Part shown: positions 42,946 to 52,615 of the stretch, in pieces | How positions within the stretch are numbered: position 1 is the stretch's first letter | Layout of the letters: every line of letters starts with the position of its first letter | Source: Leisingera sp. S132 | GTDB lineage: Bacteria > Pseudomonadota > Alphaproteobacteria > Rhodobacterales > Rhodobacteraceae | Reading direction: 5' to 3' | NCBI RefSeq assembly: GCF_025144465.1 | Contig: NZ_CP083553.1 | Span: 2,292,001-2,356,000, forward strand | DNA length: 64,000 nt | Translations under genes and position numbers: made by a program | Notes under the pieces: generated by a model | Database searches by the model: none | What the model was told of the DNA's origin: nothing | The model's input: only the letters and a program-made list of their open reading frames with translations

Positions 42946-43082
42946 AGCATAATCCCTTTGTGGCATTCACAGAACGCAGCTCCACCAAGGGGCGTTCGAA
43001 TATTGTTCATTTATCACTTAGCCTTAAGGACGAGCGCTCTCAGGCCACAGCGCCTTCTCGCAAATGGCGCATGCCTGCACCA

Positions 43083-43892
43083 CTATACCCTCTTGGGTTG
43101 TTGCCCTGGCTTTTCCCAGGCGCCCGAACGCACCAGGCGCAGAACCCGGACAAGAAGCCAGGCCTGGTTGAGAACTGGGCCGCGGGTCATCAGCCCAATG
43201 ATCACATGCGCGGCCCAAAACAACGTCGAAATCGGGACATGTTCTTGCAGGTCATCAATCACAAATACAAAAGGCCAAACTAGGATCATCCCAAGTATCA
43301 AAGGAAGGGCAAAAATGAGTTCGACAAAATACCGCCCCCCACCTGCAAGTCGACCTAGAGGTATATAATCATCCTGACCCACCCCGCCATGAACATATAC
43401 GTTATTACCATATTCCAACCTTATGGCATGACTTGCGAAGTTTTTCACCATGCTATGGTCAACAGCGTCATTTGCCCTCTTAAAGTTTGAAACTGTAAAC
43501 AAGATTGAGATCATGGTGATCGCCGTAAAGGTGACTGATTGAATGACAGCGGCAGAAATCCCCAAAGCTACCAGGTAATGAATGGGGCTCGACACTGAAA
43601 AAAGGGAAATGATCAAAGCCTCACACCTATTGAGGAAAAAAAAGAAGTAAAAGGAAACCACAAAAGCGAACCAGTATACAAAAAACACAAAGTTGAATAT
43701 AACTACAGGAGCCGTCCAGAGGCGCTCCATTTGACTAAATTCACTTGAGTATAGGTAAATGGAGATTACGTAGGGGCACAGAGTGAACATCGCAACAATA
43801 ATTGGGAAAAATTTAAAAATGGATGAAAACTTGTACTTATAGGATTCATCATCAACCACCCTCAGATAAACATTATTCACCTTATCAAACAT
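43083..43892 (-). CDS. Polytopic membrane protein, candidate immunity protein
   Basis: A 269-residue protein with about five or six membrane helices (FFPIIVAMFTLCPYVISIYL, VIFNFVFFVYWFAFVVSFYF, IHYLVALGISAAVIQSVTFT, FVELIFALPLILGMILVWPF and others) and no enzymatic motif. It lies 35 nt behind the putative pore-forming effector in the same transcription unit. Polytopic immunity proteins of this kind protect kin cells by binding a pore former in the membrane. AT-rich and Phe/Tyr-rich codon use differs from core genes, as with many immunity genes. Confidence 0.65.
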   Translation of the reverse strand: MFDKVNNVYLRVVDDESYKYKFSSIFKFFPIIVAMFTLCPYVISIYLYSSEFSQMERLWTAPVVIFNFVFFVYWFAFVVSFYFFFFLNRCEALIISLFSVSSPIHYLVALGISAAVIQSVTFTAITMISILFTVSNFKRANDAVDHSMVKNFASHAIRLEYGNNVYVHGGVGQDDYIPLGRLAGGGRYFVELIFALPLILGMILVWPFVFVIDDLQEHVPISTLFWAAHVIIGLMTRGPVLNQAWLLVRVLRLVRSGAWEKPGQQPKRV

Positions 43893-43927
43893 CCTCTTCC
43901 AGGTTCCAAATAGGACGGTTTATTCAT

Positions 43928-45232
43928 TTAAAATGATGGCATCCTAAGCCGGCTGTTTATGTAGTCCATCAATCCTCGGTCTATCTCCATCAAATAGTCC
44001 GTTGGGCCGGTTACACGTCCGTCCCTGGGGGTGGCATGTGTGGCAAAGTCGACGGCATCATCTACCAGATCAGCAGTGAATTCCATGACTGCTACGGCAC
44101 CGCGTGCAACCCGTTCAAGGCCCCGCTCGACCAGCGGTGTGAGGCCAACAGCGTTTGAAAGACCTGTTGCAATCATTCCAACGGCTAAACCGGCTAGAAT
44201 TCCGACTGCTGCTATGATCACCACACCCGCCACCGTTGAGGCAACAGCACTAAGCGCCGTGGCCGCTGCAGCAGCAGCAAGCCCGCCAGCGATTGTCGAA
44301 ATCGTCAAAGCCGCCATATCCACCAAAAGAACAGCCATCAGGTCCGACCAGTCGCCGCGTCTGTCAGGGTCTGCGTACCACTCCAGAAAGTCGAGCGTCC
44401 CAACAATAACAAAGCCAATCAGTGGAACCCCCCGAACCCCTTCTGCGGTGCGGGACAAGGAGCCTTTGACGCCAGCCACGATGGTATTTGCCCGGGACCG
44501 GGCCAAGGCAGCGGCGGTGCCGGAAACGAAAATGCCCAAGGACCTGCTGTGCCGGAAAGCGACAAACATGACTCCGCCTGCATTCATACCAACTTTGATA
44601 AGCCCTCCACCGCCGCGCAGGATCGCTCGCATTCCATTGCGGATATCGTTCTGGAGGATCAGGTTCGCCAATTCTGCAAGGACAGGTGTTGAATCCGTGC
44701 CGCTCAATTGCAGATCCACATGTCCTTTCGACCATTCGTAAAGGCCGGTTAACCCCGCCCCCTCATCAATAACCTCCAGCGAGGTCACAACAACGGTCGC
44801 AATCCACAGCAACGCTTCCTCTGGCGCAGTGTCTACATCAAAGTCCCCCAAAGCGGGGGCGCTTGCCACCAGAGACGGCGGGACCTGCAGCACCAAAGCA
44901 TCTTCAACCTCGGCGTTCGAATGTACTTGGTTGCCGCCTTGTGATTTTGGAGGGGGAATTTCACTGACCGCCATGCCAACGTCTTCAGGCTTGGAGATGT
45001 TAAATTCATCCAGATCATCAATGATGGGAAACTGTTTGCCGCCAACGTACAAATCAGCCCGGCCGGTGGTGCCGCGCAGTGTGTTTTCCAGCTTGAACAC
45101 CTCCCCGCTCGGCAACGGCCCCGTACGGATCCCGTTCACGGCCCCTTCAATAATCACGTTGCTACGTGGCATATCGGCGCGAAACAAGTTTCCCTGAAAG
45201 CAACGCTGCAATGGATCATCACATTTAGCCAA
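43928..45232 (-). CDS. Putative T6SS effector with glycine-zipper membrane domain
   Basis: A 434-residue protein. Residues 1-135 are soluble, with a beta-rich start (NVIIEGAVNGIRTGPLPSGE) and a Pro/acidic linker. Residues 205-285 and 298-360 hold hydrophobic, Gly/Ala-rich segments, the latter a glycine-zipper run (GLAAAAAATALSAVASTVAG, then VVIIAAVGILAGLAVGMIA). This resembles membrane-inserting colicin-like or T6SS pore-forming toxins. A TTG start (45232) with GGAGAG eight nt upstream lies one base after the adaptor stop. Adaptor-effector-immunity order supports the reading; toxin activity is inferred. Confidence 0.65.
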   Translation of the reverse strand: MAKCDDPLQRCFQGNLFRADMPRSNVIIEGAVNGIRTGPLPSGEVFKLENTLRGTTGRADLYVGGKQFPIIDDLDEFNISKPEDVGMAVSEIPPPKSQGGNQVHSNAEVEDALVLQVPPSLVASAPALGDFDVDTAPEEALLWIATVVVTSLEVIDEGAGLTGLYEWSKGHVDLQLSGTDSTPVLAELANLILQNDIRNGMRAILRGGGGLIKVGMNAGGVMFVAFRHSRSLGIFVSGTAAALARSRANTIVAGVKGSLSRTAEGVRGVPLIGFVIVGTLDFLEWYADPDRRGDWSDLMAVLLVDMAALTISTIAGGLAAAAAATALSAVASTVAGVVIIAAVGILAGLAVGMIATGLSNAVGLTPLVERGLERVARGAVAVMEFTADLVDDAVDFATHATPRDGRVTGPTDYLMEIDRGLMDYINSRLRMPSF

Positions 45233-45233
45233 T

Positions 45234-46322
45234 TTAACTCTCCAATGTCTTTAATGAAATTTCCAAAAGGCGACGTGACTTATCAAGTTCATGCTGCCCT
45301 CCTGTCAAAATTGAAAAGGCTTCAGGGTTCGACTCCGCAAACATATTCAATATATGGCATGAAGTAACATAACGCTCTACAGATCGCTCCTCTGTAAGCC
45401 CCAAAGTGCGAGCATGCTCGGTGAGATAGGTGACCTTTTCCACCAAGGTACATGTGTCGCGATCCAGGAAACCCAGACTATCATCACTACCAATTTTTTC
45501 AGCCATATCTTCACAAAAGATATCCAGCTTTACGAAACGCAATTCCGCTAAAATATCTTCAGCACGTATTTCCATCCCCTTACTTCGTTCACATATATCT
45601 TGCGGTACGGTAAGGATCGCAGTAGACGATTTTCTTATGAAAATCATACTTTCGATACCAACGAACATACGCCACAGCCAGTGCGGACGCTCAAGCGATT
45701 TCATTTTGGTCAACTTGAGAAGAATCCTAGGATCCCAAAAACGATAGTAGATCCAACCGAGCTTTTGATCTTTTATCCTAGTGAATTTTCGAAATTGCGA
45801 CCAAATTTCCTCAAATGAGGAGGTCGACCTAAAGTAGATGCCAGGCTCCATATGCCATGCATGCACAGAGGTCATACGTTCGGAAACTGTTGGAATATGG
45901 GTCATCAAACAACGGGTAAAATCAGCGTCGGCAGAAAGCTGAAACAAGTAGGGGGCGACATCCTTCAACTCCTCTGCTGTGTCCCCCTTGAACAAGCACT
46001 GGAAGCGCACGCCGCACCGCTCTAACTCGCTTAGCCCGCCAGTGAACTTTGCAGCGTCCAGAATAGCATAGGTTTGCAAAGGCAGCTCTTCCGCTGGCTC
46101 TCCGCCCTGAGCTTTGCCCTCGATCAGCGCCGGATCCGTTTGACCAAATAGCGCCCGATATAAGGAATCCGGCACTGTCTTCTGAGGCCAAACACCAAAT
46201 TGCGCATCCAACGGATCAATGCCTTGGAGTTCCTCAATACTCAAAACGGGTCTGTGCTCTTCGGCAGTGGCCGGAGGCACAGTTCCCAAATCCAGCCAAT
46301 AGTCATCTTCCGCCTGTGCCAT
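45234..46322 (-). CDS. DUF4123 T6SS effector adaptor (Tap/TEC)
   Basis: A 362-residue protein. DUF4123 lies at about residues 84-205: LQTYAILDAAKFTGGLSELE (y-a-i-l-D-a-A), APYLFQLSADADFT, then the diagnostic R-F-W-D-P-R-I-L-L (residues 194-202). The C-terminal 150 residues are helical. DUF4123 chaperones load cognate effectors onto VgrG or PAAR spikes. ATG 46322 has AGGGGCG six nt upstream and is preferred over a TTG eight codons earlier. The expected upstream vgrG or PAAR gene is missing and IS remnants are found there. Confidence 0.82.
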   Translation of the reverse strand: MAQAEDDYWLDLGTVPPATAEEHRPVLSIEELQGIDPLDAQFGVWPQKTVPDSLYRALFGQTDPALIEGKAQGGEPAEELPLQTYAILDAAKFTGGLSELERCGVRFQCLFKGDTAEELKDVAPYLFQLSADADFTRCLMTHIPTVSERMTSVHAWHMEPGIYFRSTSSFEEIWSQFRKFTRIKDQKLGWIYYRFWDPRILLKLTKMKSLERPHWLWRMFVGIESMIFIRKSSTAILTVPQDICERSKGMEIRAEDILAELRFVKLDIFCEDMAEKIGSDDSLGFLDRDTCTLVEKVTYLTEHARTLGLTEERSVERYVTSCHILNMFAESNPEAFSILTGGQHELDKSRRLLEISLKTLES

Positions 46323-46454
46323 CAGACGCCCCTGTAAGTCTATCAATCAATACGTGTGCAATATGCTGACACAGCAGAAAACTACAACGCGATTCCATAC
46401 TATGCCTGGTGAACGCCCGGCGAAGGCGCTCTGGTGTTGTTCCGGAGCTGCCTG

Positions 46455-46564
46455 CTACGCTGCAATAGCAGCGTAGCGCCAGGGCATGAGTTCGTTCAGG
46501 TGAGTGATCTTGTGATCTGCGATCCGGGCGAGAACCCAAGTGAGCCAAGCCTGCGGGTCGACAT
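46455..46564 (-). pseudogene. IS66-family transposase, C-terminal remnant
   Basis: The minus strand encodes 36 residues ending in a [23 protein letters not shown], then [10 protein letters not shown]. This is the C-terminus of IS66 TnpC (…W-L-x-x-V-L-x-R-I-x-D-H-x-x-x-x-L-x-x-L-x-P-W). The rest is cut off by IS5 copy B at 46565. It shows that the region upstream of the DUF4123 gene was hit by at least two element families. Confidence 0.75.
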
Positions 46565-47662
46565 GGCTCTGTTGCACAAATTCCGTGTGGGATTCATCTC
46601 ATGAATCCAGCGTGGTAGCTGGGATGCATGAGCAGACCTGCACCCCCGACCTACAGGACCAGGAACTGGCCAGCCTACAATAGAGCGCTCAAGCGCCGCG
46701 GCTCGCTGACGATCTGGTTTGACCCTGAGATGAGCTGGGATGCCGCGCCGACAGGCAAGCGTGGCCGCCAGCAGACCTACAGCGATGCCTCCATCCAGGC
46801 ATGCCTTTCGATGAAGGTGCTGTTCGGCATGGCGCTTCGGCAGACGACAGGCTTCGTCGAGAGCCTGTTGCGGCTGGTCGGCCTCGACTGGTCGGTGCCC
46901 GACTTCAGCACGCTGAGCCGCCGTCAGAAGACCCTGGCCGTGAACATCCCGTATCGCGGGTCGAAGGGCCCACTGCACCTGCTGATCCCCTCTCGTGACA
47001 TCACTGCGTGATGCACTGCCGGGCAGCGGACAGCACGGGCATCAAGGTCGAGGGCGAAGGCGAGCGGCACGCCCGCAAGCATGGCGGTCCCAAGCGGCGC
47101 GTCTGGCGCAAGATCCACTTGGGGATTGATGAGGAAACGCTGGAGGTTCGGGCCGTAGAGATCACAGGGACCATATCGGCGATGCGCCGGTGTTACCCGG
47201 CCTGCTCAACCAGATCCCGGCGTACGAGCAGATCAGCAGCGTCACTGCCGACGGTGCCTGCGACACCCGCAAATGCCACGATGCAATCGCTGACCGCGGC
47301 GCCCACGCTGTCATCCCGCCCCGCAAGAACGCCAAACCGTGGAAGACCGTCACCGCCGGCGCGGTCGCACGAAACGAAGCACTGCGGGCATCGAAATACC
47401 TCGGTCGTGCCCTCTGGCGACGATGGAGCGGATACCACCGCCGAAGCCGCGTCGAAACGAAGATGCATTGCGTGAAACTGCTGGGGCAGCGCCTCATGGC
47501 GCGGGACTTCGACCGACAGGTCGCGGAGCTTCAGGTCCGTATCGCCGTTCTGAACGGCTACACTGCGCTCGGCATCCCTGTCACAGAGCCCGTGGGATAA
47601 GTCTGCCCGGGGAAAGGGGAACACCGGCCATCAGCCCATCAGCCGATTTGTGCAACAGAGCC
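46565..47662 (+). mobile_element. IS5-family insertion sequence, copy B (decayed)
   Basis: A 1098-bp element with inverted ends GGCTCTGTTGCACAAAT (46565) and its complement at the right (47646-47662). It is related to but clearly diverged from copy A. A 41-bp insertion (46988-47028) accounts for most of the extra length. The flanks show no obvious target duplication. Both copies point the same way and bracket the effector operon. Confidence 0.85.
46628..47600 (+). pseudogene. IS5-family transposase, double frameshift
   Basis: Reading starts MSRPAPPTYRTRNWPAYNRA as in copy A but is broken after LHLLI by a 41-bp insertion (46988-47028) that brings an in-frame TGA at 47009. Homology resumes with DSTGIKVEGEGERHARKHGG in a new frame, and a one-base deletion near 47170 shifts again into the frame that ends GIPVTEPVG. 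The shifts (+41 and -1) add up exactly to the observed frame change. It cannot encode a working transposase without editing. Confidence 0.9.
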
Positions 47663-47747
47663 CACTTAACCTAAAATTATTTTTTGCCGGATATCCGGGA
47701 GTCAAAGAGGAGAAGCCTCGACACCCCGGTTCTGGAGAATCCGCCGA

Positions 47748-48680
47748 ATGTACTTTGAATCGCACAACCAGCCGGACTCCGGTCAGGAGACCCGCCCGCT
47801 GGTGACCGTATTCTGCGCTGTCTGGCACAAACAGGAAGACAAGCTGGAACTGCTGCGTTCGCATTGGGAAAACCTGAAAGCACAGTCCATCCCGGTCGAG
47901 CCCTGCTACATCTTCGACAATGGCGACCAGGCCCCGGACTGGCTTGAGGCGCCCTGGCACTCCTTTTCGGAACCGCTGACCATCTACGAAGCCTGGGCCG
48001 CAGGGGCCGCGCTGGCCCGCACCCGGTATGCCATGAACCTCAACATGGACGACCGGCTGGCCACAGGCGCTGCGCAGGAACTCGCTGAGACCGCGATGGT
48101 TACCAAATCCGCCCTGATCGGGGGGGATTGGCTGATTTCCTTCGGCCGGGAGCACCTTGCCCAGGATTTCCCGGTATCTGGCTACACAGATACGCAATTC
48201 CTGCCCGACTGGCCGCCCCGCCCCTGCGAAGGATTGCGGCTGGGCAGCGGGTCCGGCGAGCGCGGCACCTACGGCGCTGCAACCATGTGGGACCTGGAGA
48301 TGGTGGGTAAATGGTATCCCACCTACTTCAGCAACGGCGAACCGGTCCTGTCGGTTGGCGATGCCATTTTCTGGAAAGTCCTGCAGGACAAGCAGCTGAA
48401 ACTGACCCGGCTGCCCAGGATCATCGGACGCTATTATTCAAGTCCGAACGCGCAGGCCGAATTCCGGCCGCACAAGGACAATGAACTTCTGAAATCGCAC
48501 GGGCTGAGCACCCGGTCCTTTGCCGACGCGGTGTTGAGCGGCGACTTCTCCTGGCATGGCAGGCTGCAGGCCACTGCCCAAAAGCAGCCGCGCAACAAAG
48601 TTGAGAAGGCAAGCGCCGATTTGGAAGCCCGCTACCGCAAAATCTTCGGCCTGCCCGCGCAGCAGGTTGCAGCGGAGTAA
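47748..48680 (+). CDS. Glycosyltransferase-like protein (GT-A fold)
   Basis: A 310-residue protein at the start of the glycan run. It has a GT2-like N-terminus (RPLVTVFCAVWHKQEDKLEL), a metal-binding-like D-x-D in ARTRYAMNLNMDDRLATGAA, and a C-terminal acceptor part with GAATMWDLEMVGKWYPTYFS. No membrane segment is seen. The sugar and acceptor are unknown. It lies 85 nt after IS5 copy B and 2 nt before the epimerase gene. Confidence 0.75.
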   Translation: MYFESHNQPDSGQETRPLVTVFCAVWHKQEDKLELLRSHWENLKAQSIPVEPCYIFDNGDQAPDWLEAPWHSFSEPLTIYEAWAAGAALARTRYAMNLNMDDRLATGAAQELAETAMVTKSALIGGDWLISFGREHLAQDFPVSGYTDTQFLPDWPPRPCEGLRLGSGSGERGTYGAATMWDLEMVGKWYPTYFSNGEPVLSVGDAIFWKVLQDKQLKLTRLPRIIGRYYSSPNAQAEFRPHKDNELLKSHGLSTRSFADAVLSGDFSWHGRLQATAQKQPRNKVEKASADLEARYRKIFGLPAQQVAAE

Positions 48681-48682
48681 CG

Positions 48683-49480
48683 ATGGCTGCGAAAATTTAT
48701 ATCACGGGCAGCGGCGGGATCGTCGGGCGCCATGCGCTCAAGGCCCTGGCTGAGCTTGCCCCCGTCGCCGAAGTGATCCGCAACACAGCGGACCTGACAA
48801 GCCTCCCCGAAACCGCTGCAGCCATAGCGGCAGCCGGGCCGCTGGACCTGGTCATTCACCTTGCCGCGATGGTGCCGGTTGCGCAGGTCAATGCGGACCC
48901 GGCCAGAGCGTACGCGGTCAATGCGGGCGGCACGATGAACCTGCTGTCGGCCCTGGCGGGCTCCTCTGCCCGGATGCTCTTGTGCTCATCCAGCCATGTC
49001 TACGCCAGCCAGGACACCCCGATCGCGGAGACAGCGGAAACCACACCCGTTTCCGTCTACGGGCAGAGCAAGCTGATAGCCGAACAGGCCGCGCTGGAGA
49101 TCTGCGCCGCCGCAAACCGTTCGCTCTGCATTGGCCGGCTGTTCTCCATCCATGACCCGGAACAAACCGGCAGCTACCTGCGGCCCTCGCTGGAAAACAG
49201 GTTTGCCGGGGCCGACCCGGAGGCCGACTTTGAACTCTATGGCGCGGAAGGGCTGCGCGATTTCCTGACCGCGCGCGACGCTGCCCGCTACCTGGTGCGG
49301 CTGGCGTTGTCGGATGCGGAGGGGGTGGTGAACGTGGCCTCCGGCAAGCCAATCACGGTTGCCGGCTTTGCCCAGTCGCTGGCGCCGTTCCCGCTCAAGA
49401 TCACTCCCCTGGGGCAAAGCAACAACCTGGTGGCCGACGTGTCGCGCCTCCATGAGATACTCGGAGACAGTAATGCCTGA
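48683..49480 (+). CDS. NAD-dependent epimerase/dehydratase (SDR)
   Basis: A 265-residue extended short-chain dehydrogenase. The Rossmann motif is KIYITGSGGIVGRHALKALA (G-x-G-G-x-V-G), the catalytic Ser region LLCSSSHVYASQD and the Tyr-Lys pair in SVYGQSKLIAEQAALEICA. It is short for the family (most are about 310). In this operon it could act on a nucleotide sugar, for example as the reductase/epimerase step after the DegT-like enzyme. It overlaps the next gene by 8 nt. Confidence 0.85.
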   Translation: MAAKIYITGSGGIVGRHALKALAELAPVAEVIRNTADLTSLPETAAAIAAAGPLDLVIHLAAMVPVAQVNADPARAYAVNAGGTMNLLSALAGSSARMLLCSSSHVYASQDTPIAETAETTPVSVYGQSKLIAEQAALEICAAANRSLCIGRLFSIHDPEQTGSYLRPSLENRFAGADPEADFELYGAEGLRDFLTARDAARYLVRLALSDAEGVVNVASGKPITVAGFAQSLAPFPLKITPLGQSNNLVADVSRLHEILGDSNA

Positions 49481-50249
49481 ACAGATTTCCATCGTTATCC
49501 CGACCTTCAACCGGGCGGAGATGCTGCCAAAGGCCATCGACAGCGCGCTGGCGCAAACCCGCCCCTGCGAGGTGATCGTGGTGGATCACGGCTCCACCGA
49601 CAACACGCCGGAGGTGGCGGCGGGCTATGGCAGCAAGATCACCTATGTGCGCCGCGAGCGCGATTTCGGCCCGCATTTCTGCTGGCTCGAAGGGGTGCTG
49701 CACGCCACCGGCGACTATGTCCATCTTCAGTATGACGACGACTGGATCCACCCGACCTTCATCGAGAAATGCGCAGACCTGCTGAAGGGTGATGTCGGCT
49801 TTGCCTTCACCGGCGCGGAGGTTGTCGATGATGCAACCGGCAACCAGATGATGACCCAGTTCCTGGACTGGCTGCCCGATACAGGCATCTTTGAAAACCG
49901 CCTGGCGGAAGAGAAGATCGTCGGCTCTCTGATATCTCCGGGTGCCGCGGTTTTCCGCCGCCAGATCCTGATCGACGCGCTTTATCAGGGCCGCCTGCCG
50001 CTGCAGGGCCATGAATACCATGGCGTTGGCCCCGACATCTTTGCCTCGCTTTTGTCGATGCTGCGCTACCCCAAGGTCGGTTTCGTCAAGGAGCCGCTGG
50101 CCAGCTTCCGCGCCCATGACGGCAGCATCACGATCGATGCCTTCAAGGACCAGCAGAAGAAGGCAAACATCGCCGCCGCCTATAATGAGGTGCGCCACTA
50201 TTACGTAGAACTGAAGGCCATGCAGGCCGTGCGGGAGGCGCGCGCATGA
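49473..50249 (+). CDS. Family 2 glycosyltransferase
   Basis: A 258-residue GT2 enzyme: ISIVIPTFNRAEMLPKAIDS (nucleotide-binding start), VIVVDHGSTDNTPEVAAGYG, the D-x-D-like metal motif in HLQYDDDWIHPTFIEKC, and an ED-like region around GHEYHGVGPDIF. ATG 49473 is inside the last codons of the epimerase gene. No membrane helix is present. The sugar specificity is unknown; GDP-fucose or a GDP-dideoxyhexose is the plausible donor from neighbours. Confidence 0.9.
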   Translation: MPEQISIVIPTFNRAEMLPKAIDSALAQTRPCEVIVVDHGSTDNTPEVAAGYGSKITYVRRERDFGPHFCWLEGVLHATGDYVHLQYDDDWIHPTFIEKCADLLKGDVGFAFTGAEVVDDATGNQMMTQFLDWLPDTGIFENRLAEEKIVGSLISPGAAVFRRQILIDALYQGRLPLQGHEYHGVGPDIFASLLSMLRYPKVGFVKEPLASFRAHDGSITIDAFKDQQKKANIAAAYNEVRHYYVELKAMQAVREARA

Positions 50250-51439
50250 ACATGCATTCACCCAAACCGGTGACCCTGGCCGAAGACACCATCTCACAGG
50301 CTGAGCTTGAGGCCACCGCGGACTGGATGCTGGCCGGAAACCGGCTGACCAAGGACAAGCTGACAGTGGAATTCGAACGCGAATTCGCGGACTGGATGGG
50401 CTGCAATCACGCGGTGTTCGTCAATTCCGGGTCTTCGGCCAACCTGCTGATGATCTATGCCGCCAAGGAAGCTGGCCGGTTGCGCAACAACAAGGTGATT
50501 GCCCCGGCCGTGAGCTGGGTCACCACGGTGTCGCCGCTGATGCAGCTCGGCTTTGACGTGCGGCTTTGCGATTGCGACCCGGACAATCTGGGCCTCGACC
50601 TCAACCATCTGGAGGAGCTCTGCCGGACCGAGGCGCCGTCGATGCTCATTCTGGTGCATGTGCTGGGCCACGCAAACCACATGAAGGAAATCCAGGCGAT
50701 TTGCGACCGCTACGGCATCCTGCTGCTGGAAGACAGCTGCGAGGCGCTGGGATCGACATACGGAGACCGCAAGCTGGGCTGCCACGGCGCGGCGGGCAGC
50801 TTCTCCTTCTATTACGGCCACCACATTTCCACCATCGAAGGCGGCATGGTCGTGACCGACGATCCGGAACTGCACCAGGTGATGCTGTCGCTGCGCTCCC
50901 ACGGCTGGAGCCGGGACCTGGACCCGCAACGCCGCGAGCGGCTGAAAAGCCAGCACAAGATTGACGAGTTCCGCAATTTCTACACTTTCTACCATGCCGG
51001 CTTCAATTTGCGCTCCACCGACCTGCAAGCCTTCATCGGGCGGATGCAGCTGAAGAAACTGGACGGCATCTGCAGCGTCCGGTCGCAGAACTTCGACTGT
51101 TACGCCGAAGCACTGACCGGCTTTTACAAGCAGACAAGCGATACCAGGCTTCTGTCGTCCTTTGCCTACGGCACGCTGGTCGAGAACCGGATGGAGGTTT
51201 TCGAGACGCTGAAAGCGCATCAGATCGAATGCCGGCCGCTGATCTGCGGCAACATCGCCCGCCACCCGTTCTGGGTGCGGGAATACGGCGAGCAGATCCT
51301 GCCCAACGCGGATCTGGTGCATGAGTACGGCATCTATCTGCCAAACCACCACAACCTGAGCCGCGCTGATGCCAGCCGGGTTGCATCTGTCTTTGCGTCG
51401 GTGGCCCGGCCCAAGGACATGCAGCCGGCCTCAGCCTGA
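50246..51439 (+). CDS. DegT-fold 3-dehydratase, ColD/RfbH-like (His in place of the PLP Lys)
   Basis: A 397-residue PLP-fold type I enzyme. It has the DegT/DnrJ/EryC1 fingerprints [40 protein letters not shown] and then [20 protein letters not shown]. In aminotransferases the position after the Y-Y-G is the Schiff-base lysine; here it is His192. That swap defines ColD (GDP-4-keto-6-deoxymannose 3-dehydratase) and RfbH/E1. With gmd downstream, the GDP-mannose branch (ColD) fits. It should use PMP/PLP and glutamate to remove the 3-OH. The start overlaps the glycosyltransferase by 4 nt. Confidence 0.85.
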   Translation: MNMHSPKPVTLAEDTISQAELEATADWMLAGNRLTKDKLTVEFEREFADWMGCNHAVFVNSGSSANLLMIYAAKEAGRLRNNKVIAPAVSWVTTVSPLMQLGFDVRLCDCDPDNLGLDLNHLEELCRTEAPSMLILVHVLGHANHMKEIQAICDRYGILLLEDSCEALGSTYGDRKLGCHGAAGSFSFYYGHHISTIEGGMVVTDDPELHQVMLSLRSHGWSRDLDPQRRERLKSQHKIDEFRNFYTFYHAGFNLRSTDLQAFIGRMQLKKLDGICSVRSQNFDCYAEALTGFYKQTSDTRLLSSFAYGTLVENRMEVFETLKAHQIECRPLICGNIARHPFWVREYGEQILPNADLVHEYGIYLPNHHNLSRADASRVASVFASVARPKDMQPASA

Positions 51440-51492
51440 CAAACACGAGCCCCCTATCGGCCCCCCTCACAGAACACGGCGGAGAACACGCT

Positions 51493-52611
51493 ATGAAAAA
51501 AGCTCTGATCACAGGTGTCACCGGACAAGACGGTTCCTATCTGGCGGAACTGCTGCTGGAAAAAGGCTATGAGGTGCACGGCATCAAACGGCGCGCCTCG
51601 TCGTTCAATACCCAGCGCATCGACCACATCTACCAGGACCCGCATACCGATCATGCCCGGTTCAGGCTGCACTATGGCGATCTGACCGACACCTCGAACC
51701 TGACCCGCATCATGCGGGAGGTTGAGCCGGACGAGGTCTATAACCTCGGCGCGCAGAGCCATGTGGCAGTCTCTTTTGAGGCGCCGGAATACACTGCGGA
51801 TGTGGACGGTATCGGCACCCTGCGCCTCCTGGAAGCGATCCGGTTCCTCGGCCTCGAGAAAACAACCCGCTTCTACCAGGCCTCGACTTCGGAACTCTAC
51901 GGCCTGGTGCAGGAAACCCCGCAGCGCGAGACCACACCATTCTATCCGCGCTCGCCTTACGCGGTGGCCAAGCTCTACAGCTACTGGATCACCGTGAACT
52001 ACCGCGAGGCCTATGGCATGTATGCCTGCAATGGCATCCTGTTCAACCACGAGAGCCCCCGCCGCGGCGAAACTTTTGTCACCCGCAAGATCACCCGCGG
52101 TCTCGCCAACATTGCACAAGGGCTGGAGCCCTGCCTCTACATGGGCAATATCCACGCGCTGCGCGACTGGGGCCATGCGCGCGACTATGTGCGGATGCAG
52201 TGGATGATGCTGCAGCAGGAAGCCGCCGATGATTTTGTCATCGCAACCGGCCAGCAGTACACAGTGCGCCAGTTCATCCAATGGGCAGCCGCCGAACTGG
52301 GCATCATGCTGGAGTTTTCCGGCACCGGGGTTGAGGAGATTGCCACCGTTGCCGCCATTGAGGGCGACCAGGCCCCGGCGCTCAAACCCGGCGACGTGGT
52401 GATGCGGATCGACCCGCGCTATTTCCGCCCGGCAGAGGTGGAAACGCTGCTGGGTGATCCCAGCAAGGCCAAGGAGAAACTCGGCTGGGTGCCGGAAATC
52501 ACGGTGAAGGAAATGTGCGCGGAAATGATTGCCGAGGACTTGCATACAGCCCGCCGCCATGCGCTGCTCAAGGAGCACGGCTACGAAATGCCGGTCTCTC
52601 TGGAGGACTGA
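51493..52611 (+). CDS. gmd: GDP-mannose 4,6-dehydratase
   Basis: A 372-residue SDR that turns GDP-D-mannose into GDP-4-keto-6-deoxy-D-mannose. Highly diagnostic: [79 protein letters not shown] (catalytic Thr/Ser-Glu) and Y-A-V-A-K, then [20 protein letters not shown]. It provides the shared intermediate for both the ColD-like dehydratase upstream and the fucose synthase downstream. Confidence 0.97.
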   Translation: MKKALITGVTGQDGSYLAELLLEKGYEVHGIKRRASSFNTQRIDHIYQDPHTDHARFRLHYGDLTDTSNLTRIMREVEPDEVYNLGAQSHVAVSFEAPEYTADVDGIGTLRLLEAIRFLGLEKTTRFYQASTSELYGLVQETPQRETTPFYPRSPYAVAKLYSYWITVNYREAYGMYACNGILFNHESPRRGETFVTRKITRGLANIAQGLEPCLYMGNIHALRDWGHARDYVRMQWMMLQQEAADDFVIATGQQYTVRQFIQWAAAELGIMLEFSGTGVEEIATVAAIEGDQAPALKPGDVVMRIDPRYFRPAEVETLLGDPSKAKEKLGWVPEITVKEMCAEMIAEDLHTARRHALLKEHGYEMPVSLED

Positions 52612-52615
52612 ACGC

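Larger units (their letters stand above)
34612..47662. mobile_element. tRNA-Cys-borne genomic island (right border unresolved)
   Basis: The stretch begins at tRNA-Cys and contains an integrase, several small orphan genes, a ParA-SIR2 pair, an XRE regulator, a CTAG-dense non-coding region, two IS5-type elements, an IS66 remnant and a type VI effector-like operon. Coding density and GC drop against both flanks. I looked for a second copy of the tRNA-Cys 3' end and did not see one, so the right end here is only the last IS. It may be composed of several insertions. Confidence 0.6.

Noticed and set aside
34629-47662. CRISPR array or cas genes in the island
   Set aside because: No regularly spaced repeats or Cas-like proteins were seen.
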